A stretch of 5,867 nt of DNA from Chloroflexota bacterium (GCA_016875755.1 VGOX01000158.1:1-5867); one strand, 5' to 3'; shown: positions 1 to 5,742, numbered from the stretch's first letter. The notes: generated by a model from the sequence alone, not told the origin. Program-made: numbers and translations.

Positions 1-31
1 CAAAATCGAAAAATCGAATCTGGCTTCCCTG

Positions 32-40
32 TGCTATGAT
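32..40 (+). promoter_or_regulatory. Extended -10 promoter for the riboswitch leader
   Basis: TGC followed by TATGAT (35-40) is an extended -10 element, one base away from TATAAT. It predicts a transcription start near 47, just before the conserved riboswitch core. No good -35 box is seen at the usual distance, which is tolerated by extended -10 promoters. Upstream, the 8-mer AAATCGAA occurs twice in tandem (3-10 and 11-18). It could be an operator or only A-rich DNA. Confidence 0.6.
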
Positions 41-49
41 GCAGACATA

Positions 50-140
50 AACCGATAAAGGCAAACCTGTCGAAAGACAGGGACGCAAAGCCATGGGTCT
101 ACAGATGTCGAAGGACATCCACGATTGCCAAGCCGCCGAA
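50..140 (+). ncRNA. Cyclic-di-GMP riboswitch, class I (GEMM-I)
   Basis: All parts of the GEMM-I aptamer are visible. GGCAAACC at 60-67 leads into a 6-bp stem (66-71 with 76-81) capped by a GAAA tetraloop (72-75). The signature GGACGCAAAGCC (81-92) follows, then ATGGGTCTA, the expected tetraloop-receptor side. A second hairpin (104-109 with 114-119, loop GAAG) is followed by the conserved 3' part ACGATTGCC...GCCGCCGAA (121-140). By alignment to the known aptamer, the ligand-specificity base appears to be G60 rather than A, which favours c-di-GMP over cyclic GMP-AMP. The outer P1 stem cannot be delimited exactly, so the ends are approximate. A terminator and a c-di-GMP-responsive synthase gene follow, which fits a cis-acting switch. 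Whether ligand turns expression on or off cannot be read with confidence. Confidence 0.95.
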
Positions 141-181
141 GTACCTGCAATTTTTCGCAAGGGAATTTTGCTTCTTTGACG

Positions 182-210
182 ACCTGGCAATGCGCCAGGT
201 TTTATTTTTT
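182..210 (+). terminator. Intrinsic terminator of the riboswitch expression platform
   Basis: ACCTGGC (182-188) and GCCAGGT (194-200) form a perfect 7-bp stem with the 5-base loop AATGC. The run TTTATTTTTT (201-210) follows at once. It lies about 40 bases after the aptamer and before the coding region, the normal place for a riboswitch-controlled terminator. The ATG at 190 lies inside its loop. Confidence 0.9.
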
Positions 211-246
211 ACCCATTGTTTTGCGGCTGCCAGAAGTGAGAAGAAA

Positions 247-2169
247 ATGGACAGTCTGCAAATGAGTAGATACAACCCGCCCCTGCTGAAATTGATCTCT
301 GTGATTTCGCTCGTTTATTTTTTGTATTACCTATGGTGGCGCATAACCCATACCATGAACCCCAATGCGTTGCTTTTTTCATGGGGCCTCTTCCTTGCGG
401 AAGCGTTCGGCGTTTTTAGTTATTTTCTTTTTGCCTGGATGACTCGCGATATTTCTCCGTTACCGTCGCGCATTCCATCGCGGGACGATTTGAAAGTAGA
501 TATCTTTGTGCCGACCTATAACGAGGATGTGGATATTCTCGAAGCAACGCTGGTCGGCTGCCGCAATGTGCGCTATCCGCATCGGACATATCTTTTGGAC
601 GATGGCAACAGGCGGGAAGTTCGTGATCTGGCAGACAGGCTGGGTGCGGTCTATCTTGCGCGTCCTACACACGAACATGCCAAGGCGGGCAATATCAATT
701 ATGCGCTGAAACATACCGACAGTGATTTTGTTGCCATCCTCGATGCTGATATGGTTCCACAGCCCGACTATCTCGACCGCACGCTTGGCTATTTTGAAGA
801 TGAACAACTCGCGCTGATCCAACTTCCGCAGGAATTTTACAACCAGGATTCGATTCAACACTCTCCTGATTCTCCCTACTGGCACGAACAAGCATTATTC
901 TTCCGCGTCATTCAGCCGGGCAAGAACCGTTCGAACAGCGCTTTCTGGTGCGGCAGCCCATCTGTGGTGAGGCGCAGCGCTCTTGAGGAGATTGGCGGTG
1001 TTGCCACAGAAACCATTACCGAAGACATCCACACCACTGTACGCCTGCACAGCCGCGGCTGGAAGACTCTGTTTGTGAATGAACCGCTGGCGTATGGCAT
1101 CGCGCCCCAAACAATGGAAGCGTTCCTGCTTCAACGGCTGCGCTGGGCGCAGGGAACCATGCAGTTATATCGCAGCAAGGAAAGTCCATTGTGGATTCGC
1201 GGTCTGACATGGAGACAGCGTCTCTCGTATCTTTCAAGCTTTCTCGCTTATTTCGAATCTTTCCAAAAATTGATTTTGATCTTCACCCCGGTGTTGATTC
1301 TTACCCTCGGTATTTTCCCCATGAAAGTTGGGATCAGCGAATTTCTGATCCGCTGGCTGCCCTATTTTGTGCTTAATATCCTTGCCAACCAAATTGGCGG
1401 ACGCGGCGTCTTTCAATATTTCAAGACCGAAAAATACAACATCCTGAAAATGATCGTATTTATCGAGTCGACCTTCACACTCGTTTGGAAAAAACCGCTG
1501 AAATTCAAGGTCACGCCCAAATCTGTAGACCCCTCTGTGTATGCAAGAGAGACCAGGGCATTGCGTTTATACATGCTAATCACAGGTGTTTTGGCAGGAT
1601 CCATGTTGTATGGGTTTGCACAGATCTTCTCGCTTTCCAACTGGACGCTTTCGTATGATGCCTTCTTTATTGCCTTGTTTTGGGCTGGGTATAACAACTT
1701 CATCATCCTCTTTGCCCTGGGAGAGATTTTTCAAAAGCGGCACGAGCGTAAACACAATCGCTTTCCTGTGGAACTTTCGGGTAAGTTATACAGTGAAGGT
1801 GATATCTATTCCAGCGCACGGGTCAGGGTTACAGACCTCTCCATTTCCGGGGCGGGCCTGGTCTTTGAGCGCAAAACATTGCAGGATTATCGAAATGGAA
1901 ATCTCATCTTAAGCCTGCCTGGTTTGCACGAGATCTCGTTGCCTGTTAAAGATATTCATTATCAAAAGGCAAATGAATCTCAATCAATACGTGCTGGTGT
2001 TTCATTGAATGACCCAAAAGGCATTGCGCGCGAGCAACTGTTTGAGTACCTGTTCGTAAACCTTCCACGCTCCACCTCACATACCTACTACCAGGTTATG
2101 GAGTGGGATCCAATTCAGGCTTTGCGTCATATATTGCAGCGAATGTTCTCTGCTTTGAGGCTCACCTAA
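247..2169 (+). CDS. bcsA: BcsA-like cellulose synthase/processive GT2 glycosyltransferase with PilZ domain
   Basis: This is an inner-membrane processive family 2 glycosyltransferase that probably makes cellulose or a related beta-glucan from UDP-sugar. Counting 640 aa from the ATG at 247, two membrane helices (about 13-31 and 42-65) precede the GT2 domain. Visible GT2 motifs are VPTYNED (88-94), LDDG (117-120), KAGN (146-149), DAD (166-168), FWCGS (233-237), TED (258-260) and QRLRW (296-300). Further membrane helices alternate up to about 492. FKVTPK (420-425) matches the BcsA gating loop FxVTxK. The C-terminal PilZ domain has both c-di-GMP motifs, RxxxR (R501, R505) and DxSxxG (530-535), so it should bind ligand. 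The start at 247 is chosen because ATG190 sits in the terminator loop; a weak GTGAG lies 6 bases before 247. M at 262 is possible. No bcsB, bcsZ or bcsC is adjacent. The exact polymer is unproven. Confidence 0.92.
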   Translation: MDSLQMSRYNPPLLKLISVISLVYFLYYLWWRITHTMNPNALLFSWGLFLAEAFGVFSYFLFAWMTRDISPLPSRIPSRDDLKVDIFVPTYNEDVDILEATLVGCRNVRYPHRTYLLDDGNRREVRDLADRLGAVYLARPTHEHAKAGNINYALKHTDSDFVAILDADMVPQPDYLDRTLGYFEDEQLALIQLPQEFYNQDSIQHSPDSPYWHEQALFFRVIQPGKNRSNSAFWCGSPSVVRRSALEEIGGVATETITEDIHTTVRLHSRGWKTLFVNEPLAYGIAPQTMEAFLLQRLRWAQGTMQLYRSKESPLWIRGLTWRQRLSYLSSFLAYFESFQKLILIFTPVLILTLGIFPMKVGISEFLIRWLPYFVLNILANQIGGRGVFQYFKTEKYNILKMIVFIESTFTLVWKKPLKFKVTPKSVDPSVYARETRALRLYMLITGVLAGSMLYGFAQIFSLSNWTLSYDAFFIALFWAGYNNFIILFALGEIFQKRHERKHNRFPVELSGKLYSEGDIYSSARVRVTDLSISGAGLVFERKTLQDYRNGNLILSLPGLHEISLPVKDIHYQKANESQSIRAGVSLNDPKGIAREQLFEYLFVNLPRSTSHTYYQVMEWDPIQALRHILQRMFSALRLT

Positions 2170-2186
2170 GTCTCAACCACAATACC

Positions 2187-2226
2187 AAAAAAGACATCCG
2201 ATGCAAAACGTATCGGATGTCTTTTT
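2187..2226 (+). terminator. Intrinsic terminator after the bcsA-like gene
   Basis: GACATCCGAT (2193-2202) pairs perfectly with ATCGGATGTC (2212-2221). The stem can grow inward by a G-T and a C-G pair, leaving the loop AAAAC. An A-run (2187-2192) and a T-run (2222-2226) flank it, so it could work on both strands, although no minus-strand gene reads into it. It isolates the bcsA-like gene as a single-gene transcript. Confidence 0.93.
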
Positions 2227-2247
2227 AGCTTCTAAAAATAATCCGCA

Positions 2248-2253
2248 TATAAT
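2248..2253 (+). promoter_or_regulatory. Consensus -10 box directly before the DUF72 start (leaderless mRNA)
   Basis: A perfect TATAAT ends 6 bases before the ATG at 2260. With normal spacing, transcription would begin at the A of that ATG. The -35 region (about 2225-2230, TTAGCT) is poor and overlaps the tail of the preceding terminator. No Shine-Dalgarno sequence lies between the box and the start codon, which agrees with leaderless initiation. Confidence 0.6.
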
Positions 2254-2259
2254 TATCAC

Positions 2260-3141
2260 ATGACACTATATCTTGGCTGTCCCGTTTGGTCGTTCAAAGG
2301 ATGGGCGGGAAATTTTTATCCAAAAGGCACCCAACCCAAAGATTTTTTGCGCGAGTATGCAAAACGCCTGAACACCATTGAAGGCAACACTACGTTTTAT
2401 GCTGTGCCCGCCGCGAAGACGATTGAGTCATGGGTCGAGCAAACGCCAGAGACGTTTCGTTTTTGCCTGAAGATTCCCAAGGCGATCAGCCACAACGGGA
2501 CTCTATCAGATTATGTGGATCGTGCTGCTGGATTTGTAGATGCCATGCGTCCAATCGCCTCGCGTCTTGGACCGATTTTCCTGCAACTGCCCCCAAGCTA
2601 TTCTCCGCGCCTGATGCCTGACCTTGCCACTTTTTTGTCCGTTTTCCCAAAAGACATCCGCCTCGGCGTGGAAGTCCGTCACCTCGACTGGTTCGAGGAT
2701 GAGCATCGTACCTCGCTCAACAAACTACTATCCGACCACAACATGGCGCGCGCTGTGATTGACACCCGCCCCATTCGCGATTTGGCAGGCGATGAGTCCA
2801 TCAAAGGCAGTGCGTACGAAAGTCTGCTCGAAGCGCGGGAACGCAAACCCAATGTACCCGTCTACGAAGAAGTGACTGCCGACTTCACCTTTTTGCGATT
2901 TATCGGTCACCCTGAGATGAGTCACAACCAGCCTTGGATGAACGAATGGACTCCCAGAATCACCGACCAATTATCGGCAAAGCTGGAGGCGTTCGTCTTC
3001 TGTCATTCCCCCGATAACTTATTGGCTCCTTACATTGCAAAGGAATTCCACAGCCAAATCTCCTCCCGAATCAAAATCGCCCCACTTCCATGGGATGACG
3101 TTGAAACGCCGAGTGAGCCTTTTCAGCCGACGCTGTTCTAA
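2260..3141 (+). CDS. DUF72 (YecE-like) TIM-barrel protein
   Basis: This 293-aa protein has the full length and layout of the DUF72/YecE family, a TIM-barrel fold whose biochemical role is not established. Typical family segments are GCPVWSFKGWAGNFYP (6-21), NTIEGNTTFYAVP (38-50), W58 followed by TPETFRFCLKIPKAISH (62-78), LGPIFLQLPPSY (103-114), VEVRHLDWF (137-145), FLRFIGH (211-217) and FVFCHSPDN (245-253). The start is fixed by the family N-terminus and by the TATAAT that places the transcription start on this ATG; no ribosome binding site is seen. The protein ends in QPTLF (289-293), which resembles a bacterial sliding-clamp-binding peptide. The stop codon overlaps the stop of the convergent minus-strand gene by 4 bp. 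Family assignment is secure and function is open. Confidence 0.93.
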   Translation: MTLYLGCPVWSFKGWAGNFYPKGTQPKDFLREYAKRLNTIEGNTTFYAVPAAKTIESWVEQTPETFRFCLKIPKAISHNGTLSDYVDRAAGFVDAMRPIASRLGPIFLQLPPSYSPRLMPDLATFLSVFPKDIRLGVEVRHLDWFEDEHRTSLNKLLSDHNMARAVIDTRPIRDLAGDESIKGSAYESLLEARERKPNVPVYEEVTADFTFLRFIGHPEMSHNQPWMNEWTPRITDQLSAKLEAFVFCHSPDNLLAPYIAKEFHSQISSRIKIAPLPWDDVETPSEPFQPTLF

Positions 3142-3551
3142 TCGGAAGCGCGGATGGTGATGGCAGCAGCTTTGAACAATCCTGCTGCTTTTTCCATTTG
3201 GGCGATGCTGTGTTCGCGTTCTTTTTTGTTATTTTTCGGAATGCCGTACATGAAGGTTTCCACATTGTGCGCCCGCAGAAGTTTTCCTTGAAGGTCAAGC
3301 GCTTCGGTATCCCCAACAAAATCCCCAATTGTTTTGGGGAGCGCCAGAGCAAGTTGTTCCATCACGGCGCAACTGCCATGTGGAACATCACCTGCCTTAA
3401 AAGTTTGCGCGGCTTCATGAATGGTATTGGCGATCTCATCCAAATACTGCGCCACCTTTTCACGCCGTGCATCCTTACGGATGTTGGATTTTCCGAGCAG
3501 ATCAAAAACAGTCTTGCCTGCTTCAAGAAGTAAAGCGAGTGCATCTAACAT
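3138..3551 (-). CDS. Unrecognised 137-aa helical protein, second gene of the GMC operon
   Basis: I do not recognise this family. The protein is predicted to be almost entirely alpha-helical and cytoplasmic, with no signal peptide or clear membrane helix. The N-terminal stretch LDALALLLEAGKTVFDLLG (2-20) looks amphipathic. A basic patch follows (21-32), then helices around 33-52, 62-78 and 82-98, a Lys/Glu-rich linker (106-114) and a last helix (115-133). One cysteine (C61) lies in PHGSCAVMEQLA (57-68), the part that looks most motif-like. A clear Shine-Dalgarno AAAAGGA (minus strand, 3558-3564) sits 6 bases before the ATG. It begins 23 bases after the GMC oxidoreductase stop, so the two are probably co-transcribed. 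A small partner or chaperone of that enzyme is one guess, supported only by position. Its TAG overlaps the DUF72 stop codon. Confidence 0.85.
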   Translation of the reverse strand: MLDALALLLEAGKTVFDLLGKSNIRKDARREKVAQYLDEIANTIHEAAQTFKAGDVPHGSCAVMEQLALALPKTIGDFVGDTEALDLQGKLLRAHNVETFMYGIPKNNKKEREHSIAQMEKAAGLFKAAAITIRASD

Positions 3552-3574
3552 GAGATATCCTTTTAGGGTGGAGC

Positions 3575-5206
3575 TTAAGATTTTACTTTTACTTTACTCA
3601 TGGCATATTCTGCCAATGCCGTGATCGTCAGCGAGGGATTCACGCCCGGGTTGGCGGGCATGACTGAGCCGTCGATCACATACAAGCCGCTGTAATTATG
3701 AATTTCAAAATTCTCGTCAATTAAGCCTTCGTCATAACTTTTGCCAATGGGTGCGCCGCCGAGGATATGTGCGGTGGTGGGCAGGTTGAGCAAATTCTCG
3801 CCGATCGAGCCGAGCGCCACACCATTTGTGCGGTTTGCAAACTCACGTGTGATCTCATGTGAACCTTCCACTTGTGCGTTGATGGTGTAGCCGGGTTCCT
3901 CCTCTGCCACCATGCCCGTGCGGAAGAGCGTGAAAATACTTTTGCCAATCTTGAAGCGCATGCGGTTATCAGCATGTTGCATGACCAATAGAATAGTCAC
4001 GTTATGCGCCCAGCCCGGCAAGAAGAGCGCCTTGCCAAAATCAATGGGGTGGGTGAGTGCCCAACCCAAAAAATTGAGCAGGCGACGCGGGATGCTGAAG
4101 TTCTTATCGATCAGCGGCGCGGCGAGGAAACGCATCAGCGAAGAACCATCGGGGTAGCGCACGGGTTCGATGCGGGTCATCTCATCGTGGTTGTAGATGG
4201 ATGAAATGGCGACGCCTTCGGAATAATTGATATCGGATTTACGAGCCACGCTTCCGAGCAGACCTTCGGAGTTGGTTCTCACCATCGTCCCCAGTTTTGC
4301 AGACAGTTTTGGCAGTGACTTTTTTACATCACGCAAATTCAAGAGCAGTTTCATTGTTCCCATCACGCCTGCCGAGAAGATGACGTTGTTGGCGTGGACG
4401 GTTTGAGTTTGCTTGAAGAGTTTAGTCGAGTCGCGGTAGATAATTTCATAACGAGCGCTACTGACCATTGACGATTGACCATCGACCGTGGTCTGTCGTC
4501 CGCCGTCTGTCGTCAGCGGATGAACGTCGATAACCTCAACCTCAGAACGGACTTTCGCCCCGCGTTTCTCGGCAAAGTATAAATAATTTTTCGGCAATGT
4601 ATTCTTTGCGTTGTGACGACATCCCACCATGCAGCCGCCGCAGTGTTGGCAACCTGCACGGTCGGGACCCTCCCCCCCGAAGTACGGGTCTGGGACGGTC
4701 ACCCCAGCTTCCCCGAAGTATGAGCCGACATCCGTCGCGCGGAAGGTGTGCACCATGCTGCGTTCCTCTGCCATTTGTTTGAGCAGGAAATCCGCTTTCC
4801 AAAGTTTGGGGTTTCTTGCAACACCCAACATTCTTTTCGCTGTTTCATAATGTGGACGAAGCACATCACCCCATTTGATGTTTTGATTCCAAGCCGAAGT
4901 TGCAAAGGTTTCGTCGGTGGGGACTTCGAGCACGTTGGCATAACCGAGACTGCCACCGCCCACACCCGCGCCGTGCAAAACCATTACGCCTTTGAGGATT
5001 GAAATTTGCAAAATGCCATGCGCGCGTAACGCGGGAATCCAGACGTATTTCCAGAACTGCCAATTGGTTTTTGCAAAGTCGTTGTCTTCAAATCGTTTCC
5101 CCTTTTCCAGCACCAATACCGAATAACCTTTTTCGGTCAATCGCATGGCAGAAACACTTCCCCCGAAACCGCTTCCGATAATCACATAGTCATAGACTTG
5201 GGTCAT
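3575..5206 (-). CDS. ChoD-like GMC-family FAD oxidoreductase (cholesterol oxidase-like)
   Basis: This 543-aa flavoenzyme of the glucose-methanol-choline family closely resembles mycobacterial ChoD-type putative cholesterol oxidases. The N-terminal Rossmann motif GSGFGG (11-16) with E34 binds FAD. HGAGVGGGSLGYAN (78-91) is the second flavin segment. DPYFGG (173-178) precedes CQHCGGCMVGC (186-196) and AKNTL (200-204), all shared with ChoD. Near the C-terminus, H480 in AHILGG and N523 in GVNPSLTITALAE are the expected catalytic His/Asn pair. No signal peptide is seen, so it is probably cytoplasmic. GGAGG... is not present, but GGAGG (minus strand, 5214-5218) lies 7 bases before the ATG, fixing the start. 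Residues about 230-249 are a Ser/Thr/Gly-rich insert encoded by a heptamer repeat. The substrate is uncertain: sterol, another alcohol, or a cell-made polycyclic lipid. It leads an operon with the 137-aa protein. Confidence 0.9.
   Translation of the reverse strand: MTQVYDYVIIGSGFGGSVSAMRLTEKGYSVLVLEKGKRFEDNDFAKTNWQFWKYVWIPALRAHGILQISILKGVMVLHGAGVGGGSLGYANVLEVPTDETFATSAWNQNIKWGDVLRPHYETAKRMLGVARNPKLWKADFLLKQMAEERSMVHTFRATDVGSYFGEAGVTVPDPYFGGEGPDRAGCQHCGGCMVGCRHNAKNTLPKNYLYFAEKRGAKVRSEVEVIDVHPLTTDGGRQTTVDGQSSMVSSARYEIIYRDSTKLFKQTQTVHANNVIFSAGVMGTMKLLLNLRDVKKSLPKLSAKLGTMVRTNSEGLLGSVARKSDINYSEGVAISSIYNHDEMTRIEPVRYPDGSSLMRFLAAPLIDKNFSIPRRLLNFLGWALTHPIDFGKALFLPGWAHNVTILLVMQHADNRMRFKIGKSIFTLFRTGMVAEEEPGYTINAQVEGSHEITREFANRTNGVALGSIGENLLNLPTTAHILGGAPIGKSYDEGLIDENFEIHNYSGLYVIDGSVMPANPGVNPSLTITALAEYAMSKVKVKS
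4462..4517. repeat. Eight tandem degenerate heptamers (GAC then GTC type) inside the GMC gene
   Basis: On the plus strand, eight 7-bp units run without a break from 4462. Four are of the type TGACCAT/CGACCGT (4462-4489) and four of the type GGTCTGT/CGTCTGT (4490-4517). The first half is roughly the reverse complement of the second around 4488-4491, with the GAC of each unit facing a GTC, so the array can fold as an imperfect hairpin. It is translated as part of the GMC protein (about residues 230-249), in a segment that does not look like the related ChoD enzymes. Confidence 0.75.
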
Positions 5207-5234
5207 CTCATGCCCTCCGCGTTGAGTTGACGAG

Positions 5235-5243
5235 ATTATAGCA
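5235..5243 (-). promoter_or_regulatory. Extended -10 promoter of the GMC operon
   Basis: On the minus strand the sequence reads TGC then TATAAT, a perfect extended -10. It predicts a start near 5228 and a leader of about 22 bases that includes the GGAGG ribosome binding site. A TTGTCA at 5260-5265 (5 of 6 bases of the -35 consensus) lies 19 bases away, which is long, but the extended -10 compensates. Confidence 0.7.
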
Positions 5244-5336
5244 TTACAAAACCAGAGGATGACAAAGTTAAGTAAGCAGGTCTAAATTATCACAAAAAAA
5301 CGGTGATTTTTTCCACTACTTTTTCAACTGTAGATT

Positions 5337-5345
5337 TGTTATAGT
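5337..5345 (+). promoter_or_regulatory. Extended -10 promoter of the phasin-like gene
   Basis: TGT followed by TATAGT (5340-5345) resembles an extended -10 box and predicts a start near 5352, about 33 bases before the ATG. There is no convincing -35 box. The 178-bp gap that holds this and the divergent GMC promoter is AT-rich, with A and T runs near 5294-5312, and contains no other gene. Confidence 0.5.
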
Positions 5346-5384
5346 AATAAAAGGAATGCTAAATAAGATTTCAAAGGAGTCACA

Positions 5385-5657
5385 ATGAAAACATTGCTCG
5401 AAAAAGGTTTCCTTGCTGGGATTGGGCTGCTCTCGATGACCCGCGAAAAGGCTCAACAGATCATCGAAGATCTCAGCCATGAGGGCGAAGTTCAAAAAAG
5501 CGAGATCAAAACGTGGGTAGACCAGCTCGCCGATCGCGGTGAAGAAGAGCAGCAGGCGCTGCGCAAGTTGATCCGTGATGAAATGAAAAAGGTCATGGAC
5601 GATATGGGTTTGGCAACCAAGGAAGACATCCAGAAATTGATGGAAAAACAGAACTAA
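5385..5657 (+). CDS. Short phasin-like protein (PhaF/PHA granule-associated family)
   Basis: This 90-aa protein matches the short phasin-like proteins often named polyhydroxyalkanoate synthesis regulators. The N-terminus has a hydrophobic amphipathic segment, LLEKGFLAGIGLLSMTREKA (4-23). A long charged helix follows, with EKAQQIIEDLSHEGEVQKSE (21-40) and EEEQQALRKLIRDEMKKVMD (53-72). The typical ending GLATKEDIQKL (75-85) comes next. The C-terminal Leu/Glu coiled coil common in relatives is nearly absent. It probably self-assembles and binds a lipid or polymer surface. No PHA synthase gene is in view, so a PHA role is unproven. A strong Shine-Dalgarno AAAGGAG (5373-5379) lies 5 bases before the ATG. 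The next gene is an ABC1/UbiB-family kinase-like gene on the same strand, a pairing I recall from other bacteria but cannot verify here. Confidence 0.85.
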   Translation: MKTLLEKGFLAGIGLLSMTREKAQQIIEDLSHEGEVQKSEIKTWVDQLADRGEEEQQALRKLIRDEMKKVMDDMGLATKEDIQKLMEKQN

Positions 5658-5664
5658 GCCAGAC

Positions 5665-5716
5665 GGTTCATTTTTTTTGACGGTGAACCAATGTCTTAAT
5701 ATCTTGAGACATTGGT
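5665..5716 (+). other. Two overlapping hairpins between phasin-like and UbiB-like genes
   Basis: The larger hairpin pairs ACCAATGTCT (5687-5696) perfectly with AGACATTGGT (5707-5716). It can extend by a T-G and two A-T pairs to 13 bp with the loop TATC. No T-run follows, so it is not a standard terminator. A smaller hairpin pairs GGTTCA (5665-5670) with TGAACC (5684-5689) around a loop containing eight Ts. The two share bases 5687-5689, so they cannot both form in full. They may attenuate or process the transcript, or the larger may be a protein-binding palindrome. Confidence 0.6.
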
Positions 5717-5742
5717 CTCTGCAACCTACCGATATATATTTG

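Noticed and set aside
190..246. N-terminal extension of the BcsA-like protein from ATG190
   Set aside because: The ATG is in the loop of the riboswitch terminator and has no ribosome binding site. The encoded residues do not look like the family N-terminus.
460..1237. Several minus-strand open frames opposite the bcsA-like gene
   Set aside because: They lie antisense to strong GT2 motifs, show no recognisable domain and lack ribosome binding sites; they are shadows.
4597..5002. Plus-strand open frames opposite the GMC gene, some with several cysteines
   Set aside because: They mirror the FAD and four-Cys coding region in antisense and have no start signals of their own.
5204..5211. A two-codon ATG-AGA-TGA reading frame overlapping the GMC start on the minus strand
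   Set aside because: Its ATG is only 2 bases from the GGAGG site, too close for initiation, whereas the GMC ATG is at 7 bases; probably chance.
5289..5312. ATCAC/GTGAT hairpin followed by a T-run, possible terminator on the plus strand
   Set aside because: The stem is only 5 bp with a 9-base loop, and no plus-strand gene lies upstream for it to terminate. More likely AT-rich promoter DNA.
5651..5679. GAAC/GTTC stem before the T8 run as a terminator for the phasin-like gene
   Set aside because: A 4-bp stem with an 11-base loop is too weak to call.
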